Source: Actinoplanes couchii
Lineage (GTDB): Bacteria; Actinomycetota; Actinomycetes; Mycobacteriales; Micromonosporaceae
Reading direction: 5' to 3'
NCBI RefSeq assembly: GCF_016862075.1
Contig: NZ_BOMG01000115.1
Coordinates: 1 to 64,000 of the forward strand
DNA length: 64,000 bases
Part shown: in pieces, positions 49,764 through 57,084 of the stretch
Layout: the number at the start of each line of letters is the position of its first letter
How positions within the stretch are numbered: the stretch's first letter is position 1
Made by a program: the position numbers and the translations under genes
The notes under the pieces: model-generated
What the model saw: only the letters and a program-made list of their open reading frames with translations
Database searches by the model: none
Told to the model about the DNA's origin: nothing

Positions 49764-51160
49764 TGCTCGTCGAAGGCGTCGGCGCCACCGAGCAACGACC
49801 GGGTGATGCCGTGCGCCTCGTCGAGCATCTCGTCCGTCGCGGTGGTCAGGTCACCGTCGGTGGTGTCCCGGTCGGCTTCCGCGGCGATCAGCACCGCCCG
49901 GCGCACCAGCTCCTTGATGAACGACGCCGTCATGCCCTCGATCCGGGTCGCCACCTCGTCGATGACCGTGGGTGACAGCGTGAGCTGCCGGGCGTACCGC
50001 AGCAGCAGTAACCGCCGGGCCCGCTGATCCGGCAGCGGCACCTCGACCGCGAGATCCACCCGCCCCGGGCGCTGTGCCAGGGCCGGCTCCAGGACCTCGA
50101 CCCGGTTCGTGGTCAGCAGGAACGCCACGTCGGCGTCGTCACTGAGCCCGTCCAGCGCTTCGAGGACCTCGAACAGCAGCGGTTGCCCGCCCGACCCGAA
50201 ATCTCGGTTCTCCGCGACCAGGTCACAGTCCTCCAGGACGACCAGCGCCGGTTGCAGCGCCCGTGCCATCCGCGCCGCGTCGGTGACGAACTGGATCGAC
50301 GGCCCCGACAGCAGCACCACGGTCAGCTCCGGCAACGCCCCGAGCAGGTACCGCACGGTGTGGGTCTTCCCGGTGCCGGGTGGACCGTACAGCAGCAGCC
50401 CGCGTTTGAGGTGTTGCCCGGCGGCCCGCAGACGGTCCCGGTGCCGCGCCACCCCGGCGACGTGCCGGTGCAGCCGGTCGAGCAGGCCGTCGGGCAGCAC
50501 GATGTCGTCCGGCGCCAGCTCCGGCCGCTGCTGGAAGGTGATGCCGCCGATCCCCGGCTCGAAATCCGAACCGCCGAGCGTCAGCACCTGACCGCGCAGC
50601 ACCGACCGGCGCACCATCAGCTCCCGCACCTCGGCGATGAGCGCCGCCGCACCACCCGCCGCCGGGCACAGGATCTCCATCCGCCCGTTCGGCGCCCCGT
50701 ACCGGGCGGCCGCGGCCCGCTGCAACACCACGACCGGCCCACCCGCGTACGTGAACAGCCGCAGCCCGAACGACACCGCCTCCCGGGTGGTCGCCGGCCC
50801 GGTCGCGACACTCGCGTAGTCCACCGCACCGATCGGGAACTGCCCGAACCGCCCGCCCATCTCCAGCAGCTCACCCAGCGAATGATGATTACGCTGCTCC
50901 CCACCACCGATCCCGAGCAGCTGCGCCGGCCCGCCCCGGTCCTGGATCTCGGCGAGCGCCACGTCCAGATCCACGAACCGGTACCCCGGCACCTCCTCAC
51001 TGACCACCGCGACCTCCCGCGGATCGACCCCGAGATGCTCCTGCAACACCGGATTGAGGGCCCGATCATCGTCCTGCTGGGTGTTCTGCCGGTGAGCTGC
51101 CACCACTTCGTCGAGAAAGACCTGAAAGGCAGAGACGAATTCGCGCGTACGTTGATCCAT
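49760..51160 (-). CDS. AAA+ ATPase (FtsH/CDC48-like module)
   Basis: A 466-residue cytoplasmic protein. Residues 1-210 are a family-specific N-domain (DQRTREFVSAFQVFLDEVVA). Residues about 240-450 are a classic AAA module: Walker A LLYGPPGTGKT (259-266 is GPPGTGKT), Walker B ALVVLEDCDLV, sensor FLLTTNRVEVLEPALAQRPG with arginine-finger-like RPGR. There is no protease domain, so it probably remodels or unfolds a partner. It is co-translated with the Imm21-like gene. The N-terminal 51 codons exist again, diverged, at 53797-53948. Confidence 0.88.
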   Translation of the reverse strand: MDQRTREFVSAFQVFLDEVVAAHRQNTQQDDDRALNPVLQEHLGVDPREVAVVSEEVPGYRFVDLDVALAEIQDRGGPAQLLGIGGGEQRNHHSLGELLEMGGRFGQFPIGAVDYASVATGPATTREAVSFGLRLFTYAGGPVVVLQRAAAARYGAPNGRMEILCPAAGGAAALIAEVRELMVRRSVLRGQVLTLGGSDFEPGIGGITFQQRPELAPDDIVLPDGLLDRLHRHVAGVARHRDRLRAAGQHLKRGLLLYGPPGTGKTHTVRYLLGALPELTVVLLSGPSIQFVTDAARMARALQPALVVLEDCDLVAENRDFGSGGQPLLFEVLEALDGLSDDADVAFLLTTNRVEVLEPALAQRPGRVDLAVEVPLPDQRARRLLLLRYARQLTLSPTVIDEVATRIEGMTASFIKELVRRAVLIAAEADRDTTDGDLTTATDEMLDEAHGITRSLLGGADAFDEQ

Positions 51161-51262
51161 GCTCGGCAAGCTAACCGAGAACGGGCCGTTCCGTGCCGGG
51201 TTCACCCACCCGTCCGCCATACCCATCGACGGGTCTTGTGGGGGTCGCCTACCGTCGTCGGC

Positions 51263-51385
51263 ATGGGCGCGGTGGTGGTCGTCGGGGCCGGTGTGATCGG
51301 GCTGAGCGTGGCGCACGAGCCGGCGCGGGCCGGGCGTCGGGTGCCGGTGATCGCCGCCCGGGTCGCGCAAGTGGTCCCGGCATGA
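51263..51385 (+). pseudogene. N-terminal fragment of a D-amino-acid oxidase gene
   Basis: 40 codons (VVVVGAGVIGLSVAHEPARA, then GRRVPVIAARVAQ) match the start of the intact enzyme at 13120 and stop at TGA 51383-51385. Everything after the first FAD strand-helix is gone. Its stop overlaps the ATG of the next gene as ATGA. The sister copy near 56851 lacks this piece altogether. Confidence 0.7.
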
Positions 51386-51600
51386 GCCGCGGCCCGAGCG
51401 TCACCGGCCGGGACCTTCTCCACACCACCGGTTTCTTTCTGGTAACCGTTTTCTATCTGCTGGAGGTGGTCGAGAAAGGCGGGTGGCGGCTGTGGATGGG
51501 CGCGATCGGCGCCGTGTTCTGGCTGCTGATCCTGGTTTCCGAAGTCCGCGACTACCTCCGTCGCGACCGCGACCATCGGCAGTTCAAAGATCATCCTTGA
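51382..51600 (+). CDS. small two-helix membrane protein, copy 1
   Basis: 72 residues. Two hydrophobic segments (LLHTTGFFLVTVFYLLEVV and LWMGAIGAVFWLLILVSEV) flank a conserved EKGGWR turn, with a basic/acidic tail. Its close paralogue lies at 56851. It has no recognised family. Both copies are preceded by the same CCTACCGTCGTCGGC stretch. It may be a genuine conserved small protein, as the reading frame survived in both copies. Confidence 0.6.
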   Translation: MSRGPSVTGRDLLHTTGFFLVTVFYLLEVVEKGGWRLWMGAIGAVFWLLILVSEVRDYLRRDRDHRQFKDHP

Positions 51601-51718
51601 GTACGTCACCGGCCACCACGCTCAGGGACGTGCCCGTCTCGGCCGCGTGGCAGCACAGACCGGCGTAGACGTCCTCGATCGTGCAACGCGGCCACCCGTC
51701 GACCAGCGGCAGCATCCT
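51584..51718 (-). pseudogene. 3' fragment of an ANTAR-domain gene
   Basis: The minus-strand frame ends WPRCTIEDVYAGLCCHAAET then GTSLSVVAGDVLKDDL and a TGA at 51584. The pattern (aromatic, small residues, LSVVAGDVL) matches the last two helices of ANTAR RNA-binding domains. The sensory domain and the first ANTAR helix are absent. It overlaps the 3' end of the small membrane gene. Confidence 0.45.
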
Positions 51719-51819
51719 CGTCGGTGAACTGTGCCGGGCTCGAATCGCTGCAGGCCGGGTCCGTTTGGCACCATCCGTGTCGGGTACACCGGCCGCTACA
51801 CGATGAGAGGAGCGCCACG

Positions 51820-51987
51820 ATGACGGACCCGCGGCAGCCCGAAACCCACCGGCCCGAAGAGCACCCGGACACCGAACAGCGAACCGAGGACGCCGACCCG
51901 GCCACCGCGGCGGGCGGCAGCCACGATCCCAGCGGCGACCGGCCCGTGACGGAGCCGTCCGGCCGGACCACCGCCGACGGATCCTGA
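51820..51987 (+). CDS. small acidic hydrophilic protein
   Basis: 55 residues from an ATG after GAGAGGAG: rich in Pro, Glu, Asp, Thr and His (TDPRQPETHRPEEHPDTEQR), with no hydrophobic core. It is probably disordered. Function is unknown. Style and ribosome site recall the 25539 protein. Confidence 0.5.
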   Translation: MTDPRQPETHRPEEHPDTEQRTEDADPATAAGGSHDPSGDRPVTEPSGRTTADGS

Positions 51988-52076
51988 AGTCCGGCAGGCG
52001 CCCACCTTCGCCGACCGCCGGCCCGGCCGCCTGAGTCCCCGGTTGCGGACTCCCGCCCCATGGATAGGCTGCTGGA

Positions 52077-52463
52077 GTGCCCGAGCTGGATGAAGAGACG
52101 ATCGCGTTCGCCAACCGCATGTTCGACCTGGCGCGTTCCGGGGACACCGAGGAATTGGCGGGCCAGGTCGCGGCCGGGCTGCCGGTCAACCTCACCAACG
52201 CCAAAGGCGACACGCTGCTGATCCTGGCGGCCTACCACAACCATCCGGCCACGGTGACCGCGCTGCTGGAGCTGGGTGCGGACCCCGGCCGTGTCAACGA
52301 CCGGGGTCAGACCGCCTTGGCCGCCGCGGTGTTCCGGCAGAACGCCGCGATGGTGACGGCGCTGCTCGGTGCGGGCGCCGACCCGGACGGCGGCGCACCC
52401 TCCGCGGTGGCCACGGCGGAATTCTTCAAGCTACCCGAGATGGCCGCCCTGCTTCAGGGGTGA
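52077..52463 (+). CDS. ankyrin-repeat protein
   Basis: A 128-residue protein with about three ankyrin repeats: ARSGDTEELAGQVAAGLPVN, GDTLLILAAYHNHPATVTAL, and RGQTALAAAVFRQNAAMVTA, each closing with LL-GADP. GTG at 52077 gives the usual acidic start of actinobacterial ankyrin proteins (PELDEETIAFANRMFDLAR). It is cytoplasmic and mediates protein binding; the partner is unknown. Confidence 0.85.
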   Translation: MPELDEETIAFANRMFDLARSGDTEELAGQVAAGLPVNLTNAKGDTLLILAAYHNHPATVTALLELGADPGRVNDRGQTALAAAVFRQNAAMVTALLGAGADPDGGAPSAVATAEFFKLPEMAALLQG

Positions 52464-52468
52464 TCCGC

Positions 52469-52560
52469 TCAGCGGGCCATGTGCCGGGCCGCGCGCAACG
52501 TCCGCAACAGGCCGGGTTCGGTACCGAACCCGGCCGCGAGGTCGGCCAGGGTCGGGGCCG
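52469..52560 (-). pseudogene. short 3' gene fragment
   Basis: The minus-strand frame reads PTLADLAAGFGTEPGLLRTL, then RAARHMAR and TGA at 52469. It has coding-like codon use but is only about 29 codons, abutting an unrelated AraC-type fragment upstream. The family is not identified. Confidence 0.35.
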
Positions 52561-52689
52561 GAAGTCGTAGAGGTCACGGCCCAGTTCGGGACGGCTGATA
52601 CCGAAAGTCTCGGTGACGCAGCCCAGGTCGAATGGGTTCGAACCGTCGTCGACCAGCGCCACCACCCCGTGCGAGGATTCTTGCGACAT
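52556..52689 (-). pseudogene. N-terminal fragment of a GlxA/AraC-type regulator
   Basis: ATG at 52689 opens SQESSHGVVALVDDGSNPFD, LGCVTETFGISRPELGRDLY and DFR, nearly the same as residues 1-45 of the intact regulator at 57026-58042, then the similarity stops at about 52556. The rest of the regulator is missing. Confidence 0.75.
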
Positions 52690-52707
52690 CCGCGATTCCT
52701 AGCACTT
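52556..52707. repeat. duplicated segment, copy A (copy B at 57906-58057)
   Basis: About 152 bp here match 57906-58057 in the same orientation with roughly a dozen or fewer differences by eye. The copy spans the start of the regulator gene and 18 bp upstream. Similarity ends abruptly at both sides. Confidence 0.75.
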
Positions 52708-52896
52708 GACACCACGGTCGACCCGGACCGCCAACACCACGGCGTCGGCACCCGTCTCGTCCAAGCCGCAGCCGACGAGGCCCGCGCCGCTGGATGCGAA
52801 CGGCTGCACGTCGACTTCGAAGCCCACCTGCAACCCTTCTACCTCAACAAATGCGGCTTCCGAACGACGCAAGCCGGGCTCTTACACCTGACATAG
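52708..52896 (+). pseudogene. C-terminal fragment of a GNAT acetyltransferase
   Basis: The frame ending at 52896 reads VDPDRQHHGVGTRLVQAAAD and EARAAGCERLHVDFEAHLQP, then FYLNKCGF. RQHHGVGTRL is the acetyl-CoA pyrophosphate-binding motif (Q/RxxGxG/A), and FYxxxGF is the GNAT ending. The N-terminal half is absent, replaced by the duplicated regulator start. Confidence 0.65.
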
Positions 52897-52973
52897 AAGC
52901 AAGCCACACCTGCGGCTTCACATCGGGAGAACGACGAATCTCTATCACAATAGTTCGCGCCAGAGCCCGCAAA

Positions 52974-53417
52974 CTGACGACCAAAGCCACACTGGCGTTT
53001 CTTTCCTTCAGCCGGTTCTGCGTCCTGAAGAAGCTGGAAGGGCTGGATGAGGAGAAGTTGCGACGCCGCCTGGTGATGTCCGATACGACGCTGCTCGGGC
53101 TGGTCCAGCACCTGACCGGCGCCGAGCGGTACTGGTTCGGAGACACAGTGGCCGGCACCCCCCGGTATGCTGATGCCAGCATCGGCATGACGGTCGCTGA
53201 GGATCAGCCTGCCGAACGGGTCATTGCCGACTACCGCACCACCATCGGCGACAGTGACGTGTACGTCCGCGCGGCCGGTGACCTAGACTTCCGCACCGCC
53301 CAGTCCGTGAACGAGGAGCCCCGTACGCTTCGTTGGGCCCTGGCTCACATGACCTGCGAAACCACCCGGCACGCAGACATCCTTCGCGGACTCATCGACG
53401 GCGTCACGGGCCATTGA
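52974..53417 (+). pseudogene. 5'-truncated DinB-family (DUF664) gene
   Basis: The frame reads LTTKATLAFLSFSRFCVLKK, LEGLDEEKLRRRLVMSDTTL and LGLVQHLTGAERYWFGD, then ALAHMTCETTRHADILRGLI, a near-complete DinB/DUF664 four-helix bundle with metal-site His residues in VQHLTGAE and ETTRHAD. There is no start codon with a ribosome site before the first helix; the upstream frame runs into the GNAT fragment. GTG at 53072 or ATG at 53075 would give a shortened product. Confidence 0.6.
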
Positions 53418-53659
53418 GGGTGTGGCGGCTACCCGCTGCCACAACCACTGGTCAGCCGGCTCGGATCGAGCGACACGAACAGAAAGAGCCCAACCTCCAG
53501 GAGCCCTCCGGCTGCGGCCACCAGCCTGCCGCACACGACTGTCCTCGTAACCCCGAAGTAACTTACAAACTGCAGCACTGAGGGCGGGCCGATTTCTGCA
53601 GTCAGGCCGTAGATACACCCGTTCGGCGGAATACTGCTGGTGGCGGGAGGTGGTTGATC

Positions 53660-53797
53660 ATGCCTTCACAACTTGCCTGGCTCGACAGTTCACGCGCGGA
53701 CCAGCAACGGATGCGCGAGCTCATCGGTATGTTCGGTGACCAGGAGTCGCGCGATGACCTCGGTATCGGCCAGGTGCGGGATGCCTTCGGTGATCTG
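53660..53797 (+). pseudogene. N-terminal fragment of a DUF6361-family gene
   Basis: ATG at 53660, after GGGAGG, opens PSQLAWLDSSRADQQRMREL then IGMFGDQESRDDLGIGQVRD and AFGDL, which I recognise as the start of DUF6361 proteins. After 46 codons it is joined to the antisense of the AAA+ gene fragment. The junction falls at the left border of the duplicated AAA+ segment. The 53418-53659 interval upstream holds no gene I can support. Confidence 0.6.
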
Positions 53798-53948
53798 CGA
53801 CCTCCCGCGGATCGACCCCGAGATGCGCCGTCAGCACCGGATCGAGAGCCCGGTCGTCACCCTGCTGAGCGTTCTCCCGATGGCCTGCCACGACCTCGTC
53901 GAGAAAAACCTGAAAGGCGGAGACGAATTCGCGCGTACGTTGATCCAT
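53797..53948 (-). pseudogene. N-terminal fragment of the AAA+ ATPase gene (duplicate)
   Basis: ATG at 53948 opens the same 51 residues as the gene starting at 51160, with 7 differences by my count (A22G, Q25E, T27A, D30G, N36D, Q40T, E41A). Similarity stops at 53797. The upstream non-coding sequence is also shared and continues on the far side of the IS at 56710. Confidence 0.8.
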
Positions 53949-53965
53949 GCTCGGCAAGCTAACCG

Positions 53966-53971
53966 AGAACC
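53966..53971. repeat. target-site duplication of the IS21 element, left copy
   Basis: AGAACC immediately precedes the element's TGG end and recurs at 56704-56709. The uninterrupted sister sequence near 51175 reads GAGAACGGGCCG, which places the insertion at this point. Confidence 0.85.
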
Positions 53972-54023
53972 TGGCTATGACGGTTGTATTCGGCTCCACC
54001 AAGGCGGCTTGACCTGGCCCCAC
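53972..54023 (+). repeat. left terminal inverted repeat of the IS21 element
   Basis: 52 bp beginning TGGCTATGACGGT and ending CCTGGCCCCAC. It matches the reverse complement of 56652-56703 except at position 14 (T versus C). Confidence 0.9.
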
Positions 54024-54034
54024 TCGTGCGGTTC

Positions 54035-54081
54035 ATGACGGTTTGAATCGGCTCCACCAGAACGGCTTGAAGTGGCCCCAC
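54035..54081 (+). repeat. internal copy of the left end repeat (L2)
   Basis: A second, diverged copy of the end repeat: ATGACGGTTTGAATCGGCTC continues to CGGCTTGAAGTGGCCCCAC. The last 19 bases are the exact inverse of 56599-56617 at the other end. Multiple end repeats are the IS21 transposase-binding sites. Confidence 0.8.
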
Positions 54082-54128
54082 CTGCGGGCCGGTTTCAGTC
54101 TTTCGTGGCCGGTCCGGCGGCGTGCCGG

Positions 54129-54920
54129 TCAGGATTTGCTGGTGGCGGGTTGTTTCGCGGCGGTTCTGGAGAGTCGGTAGGAGTCGGTGCCGGTCTCGAT
54201 GATCGTGCCGTTGAAGGTGAGCCGGTCGACGATCGCTGCGCAGAGCCGGGGGTCGGTGAAGGTGCGGGTCCAGCCGGAGAAGGATTCGTTGGACGCGATG
54301 GCGACGCTGTTCTTCTCTTCGCGTTCGGTCAGGACTTGGAACAGCATCTCTGCGCCGCGGCGGTCAAGTTCGAGATACCCCAGTTCGTCGATGCAGAGCA
54401 GGTCGACGCGTCCGTAGCGGGCGATGGTCTTGGTCAGCTGGCGGTCGTCGGCGGCTTCGACCAGTTCGTTGACCAGCTTCGCGGCGAGGGTGTAGCGGAC
54501 CCGGAACCCGGCCATCGCGGCCGCGGAGCCGAGACCGATGAGCAGGTGTGATTTACCGGTGCCGGAGTCACCGATCAGGCAGAGCGGCTGGCCGGAGCGG
54601 ACCCAGTCGCAGTTGGCCAGGTTGTTGATCAGGGCGGGGTTGATGCTCGGGTTGGCGGTGTAGTCGAAGTCGCTGAGCCATTTCTGGCGGGGGAAACCCG
54701 CGGCTTGCAGCCGTCGCTGGGACCGGCGCCGGTCGCGTTCCTCGCATTCGGCCATCAGGAGTTCGGCGAGCAGGCCGCGATAGCTGAGCTGGTCGCGTTC
54801 GGCGCGGGTGATCAGGTCGGAGAACTGGCTGCGGACCGTGGGCAGGTGCAGGACCCGGCAGGAGGTCTCGATCGCCGCGTCGGCGGCGCTTTCGGTCATG
54901 GCTCGGGGAACACGGCTCAC
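54129..54920 (-). CDS. istB: IS21 helper ATPase IstB
   Basis: A 263-residue AAA+ ATPase of the DnaC/IstB type. Walker A GDSGTGKSHLLIGLG, Walker B VDLLCIDELGYLELDRRGAE, and the sensor region SVAIASNESFSGWTRTFTDP are intact. It regulates target choice and stimulates the transposase. Its ATG overlaps the istA stop as ATGA. Length is normal for the family. Confidence 0.95.
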   Translation of the reverse strand: MSRVPRAMTESAADAAIETSCRVLHLPTVRSQFSDLITRAERDQLSYRGLLAELLMAECEERDRRRSQRRLQAAGFPRQKWLSDFDYTANPSINPALINNLANCDWVRSGQPLCLIGDSGTGKSHLLIGLGSAAAMAGFRVRYTLAAKLVNELVEAADDRQLTKTIARYGRVDLLCIDELGYLELDRRGAEMLFQVLTEREEKNSVAIASNESFSGWTRTFTDPRLCAAIVDRLTFNGTIIETGTDSYRLSRTAAKQPATSKS

Positions 54921-56572
54921 GATGATTCCTTTCTCCGGTGGTGTAACAGCTGGTCCCAGCGGTTCAGGTCCGGTGGCGGCCGATGATCGGCGGGCAACCG
55001 TGCCACTCTCTGCAGGGTTCGTTCGGTGACCGCCGGTGGTGGCGGTGGAGGCGGTGGTGCCGGCGGCCGACCGGCCGTGATCGTCGGTGAGGGCCCGGCG
55101 TTCTGGGCGGCTTTGCGAGCCTCGACCGCGACGATGTCGGCGGTAGCGGCGCCGACGCTGAGGGCGGCCCGGATGCCGGCGGACACGTCCTGGCTGCGCA
55201 GATGCCGGTGCAGCAGCAGGACCTGGATCAGTTGCCGGGTGCCGGTGGCCTCGTCGGTGGCGGCCTTCGCCGCCGTCCAGAAGGCTTCATGATCGGCGGT
55301 GAAGGTGCCTTCCCGGCGAGCTTGGTCGAGGGCTTCCGACCCGGCGAGGGCTCCGGGTTTGCGCAGCAGGATCTCCAGGTAGTGATCCAGCAGCAGCCGC
55401 TGACCACCGCGTCCGGGCAGGCGGGGATGCCGGGCGATCTCGGTGCGGCCGTCGGCGATGACCACTTCGGTGGTGCCGAGCGTGACCTGCAGCTTGCGGC
55501 CGATGAACCGGGCCGGGACCGAGTAGTCGTTCATCCGGACCGTCACCGTCGCCTCGCGATCGACCCGCGGCCGCAGCGTCAGAGAGGCCCCGAACTTCTC
55601 CGCCGGCAGCCGGGCCAGCAGCACGGCCTCGGCGGCGAAGTCCTCACCGATAGTCCTCGACCGGAGCCGGATCTTGCGGTCCCGGTCGGCCAGATCGGCA
55701 ACCGCCAGCCGCTGGTTCAGCTCTTCCAGGGTGGCGACGACAGGGACAGGGGTCAGCCGGTTGCGGCGGTAGTAGCCGACCTGGCCTTCGACGCCACCCT
55801 TCTCATGAGCGCCTTCCAACCCGGGAATGCAATAGAAGGCCGTGAAACCGTAATGCTCTCGGAAAGCCTCCCACCTGGGGTTTTCCATCCTCGATCGGCT
55901 CCGGAAGACTACCCGGCGTACTGCCGAGCTCAAGTTGTCATAGCGGATCTGCCCGACCGGGATCCCACCGATCAACTCGAAGGCGTATTCGTGTCCTTCG
56001 AGGAACGTTTCCTGCCCGCAGGACACCGTCACGCGATGCACCGACAGGCCGGAGTAGGCCAACCGGAACGCGAACAGGTGGCAGCGGGTCATGGTCCCGG
56101 CCAGGCAGATCACGACCTCACCGAAGTCGACCTCAGCGTCGGCGCCGGGCCGGTTGTGCCGGATGATGAACCCGTCCATCGGCGCACCCGCCTCCGCCGC
56201 GATCTGCCCGCGTCGCGTCGACACGTAGTCACGCACCGTCGAGTACGGGACGTCGGCTTTCAGCTCTTCCGCCAGCCGGTCCTTGATCCGCCGAGCGGTA
56301 TGCCGCTGCTTGCGCGGTGCTTCCAGATCCGCCCGCAGCCACTCGTCGATCGTCTTCTTCACCGGATCCAACCGCGGTGACCGGCGAACCGGCTGCCGAC
56401 GCGGCGCCGGCTCAGCTGAGGTCAGTGCTTCGCGGACAAACCGGCGGTGCACCCCGTGCTTACGCGCCAGCGCCCGGATCGAGAGCTCTTCGAGCACCGC
56501 GTCAGAACGGATTCGGCGGAACAGTTCGACCTTGGTCAACGACACGGGCGCCCCCAACAACGGCGAGCACAC
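54917..56572 (-). CDS. istA: IS21 transposase IstA
   Basis: 551 residues. An N-terminal helix-turn-helix (LSIRALARKHGVHRRFVREA) is followed by the RNase-H-like catalytic core with the DDE triad: Asp in DAEVDFGEV, Asp in QIRYDNLSSAV and Glu in EKGGVEGQVGY. A beta-barrel region follows, with a proline run (PPAPPPPPPPP) near the C-terminus. The start is GTG at 56572. No frameshift or truncation is seen, so the element may still be mobile. Confidence 0.95.
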   Translation of the reverse strand: MCSPLLGAPVSLTKVELFRRIRSDAVLEELSIRALARKHGVHRRFVREALTSAEPAPRRQPVRRSPRLDPVKKTIDEWLRADLEAPRKQRHTARRIKDRLAEELKADVPYSTVRDYVSTRRGQIAAEAGAPMDGFIIRHNRPGADAEVDFGEVVICLAGTMTRCHLFAFRLAYSGLSVHRVTVSCGQETFLEGHEYAFELIGGIPVGQIRYDNLSSAVRRVVFRSRSRMENPRWEAFREHYGFTAFYCIPGLEGAHEKGGVEGQVGYYRRNRLTPVPVVATLEELNQRLAVADLADRDRKIRLRSRTIGEDFAAEAVLLARLPAEKFGASLTLRPRVDREATVTVRMNDYSVPARFIGRKLQVTLGTTEVVIADGRTEIARHPRLPGRGGQRLLLDHYLEILLRKPGALAGSEALDQARREGTFTADHEAFWTAAKAATDEATGTRQLIQVLLLHRHLRSQDVSAGIRAALSVGAATADIVAVEARKAAQNAGPSPTITAGRPPAPPPPPPPPAVTERTLQRVARLPADHRPPPDLNRWDQLLHHRRKESS

Positions 56573-56598
56573 TCAGGACTTAAAGCGCAACACCGCAG

Positions 56599-56617
56599 GT
56601 GGGGCCACTTCAAGCCG
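56599..56617 (-). repeat. internal copy of the right end repeat (R2)
   Basis: GTGGGGCCACTTCAAGCCG is the exact inverse of 54063-54081. It lies between the istA start and the right terminal repeat and should be a transposase-binding site that also flanks the istA promoter. Confidence 0.8.
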
Positions 56618-56651
56618 ACATCACCCATTCGTGCGGGAAAGTCACTCGCGG

Positions 56652-56703
56652 GTGGGGCCAGGTCAAGCCGCCTTGGTGGAGCCGAATACGACCGTCATAG
56701 CCA
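56652..56703 (-). repeat. right terminal inverted repeat of the IS21 element
   Basis: The 52-bp inverse of 53972-54023, ending GACCGTCATAGCCA at the element border. Confidence 0.9.
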
Positions 56704-56709
56704 AGAACC
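56704..56709. repeat. target-site duplication of the IS21 element, right copy
   Basis: AGAACC, identical to 53966-53971, followed by GGCCGTTCCGTGCCGGG, which continues the sister sequence found at 51181. Confidence 0.85.
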
Positions 56710-56850
56710 GGCCGTTCCGTGCCGGGTTCACCTGCCCGTCCGCCGACCCGGGCGATGATGCCGGGTGCGACGTGCCGGTCGCGCGTGCGACACCGAGCCG
56801 GTCGCCGTATCCATCGATGGGTCTTGTGGCGGCCGCCTACCGTCGTCGGC

Positions 56851-57084
56851 ATGAGCCGCCGCCCGAACGTCACCGGCCGGGAACTTCTCCGCACCACCGG
56901 TTTCTTTCTGATTACCGTTTTTTATCTGCTGGAGGTGGTGGAGAAAGGCGGGTGGCGGCTGTGGATGGGCGCGATCGCCGTCATGACCTGGCTGCTGCTC
57001 TTCGTCTGGGAGGTCCGCGACTACCTCAGTCAGCGCCGTTCCGACCGCGTGGCCGGCCGAGACGATCCGGAAACTCGACGGTGA
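56851..57084 (+). CDS. small two-helix membrane protein, copy 2
   Basis: 77 residues, a clear paralogue of 51382-51600: SRRPNVTGRELLRTTGFFLI, VFYLLEVVEKGGWRLWMGAI and then LLLFVWEVRDYL. The tail is more basic. It lies in the right half of the duplicated segment, separated from the AAA+ fragment by the IS. Its 3' end overlaps the convergent GlxA-type regulator by 59 bp. Function is unknown. Confidence 0.6.
   Translation: MSRRPNVTGRELLRTTGFFLITVFYLLEVVEKGGWRLWMGAIAVMTWLLLFVWEVRDYLSQRRSDRVAGRDDPETRR

Larger units (their letters stand above)
53972..56703 (-). mobile_element. complete IS21-family insertion sequence
   Basis: A 2732-bp element with 5'-TG...CA-3' ends, 52-bp inverted terminal repeats (one mismatch), internal copies of the end repeats, overlapping istA and istB genes on the minus strand, and a 6-bp direct target duplication. 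All parts look intact. It is inserted in the intergenic part of a duplicated segment, between the AAA+ gene fragment and the small membrane protein gene. Confidence 0.93.

Noticed and set aside
54129..54920. reading the IstB gene as a DnaA/DnaC replication protein
   Set aside because: It sits inside a bounded IS21 element and overlaps istA; the family is the transposition helper.
56851..57084. treating the small membrane gene as an IS passenger
   Set aside because: The IS border and target duplication end at 56709, upstream of the gene, and a copy exists at 51382 without an IS.
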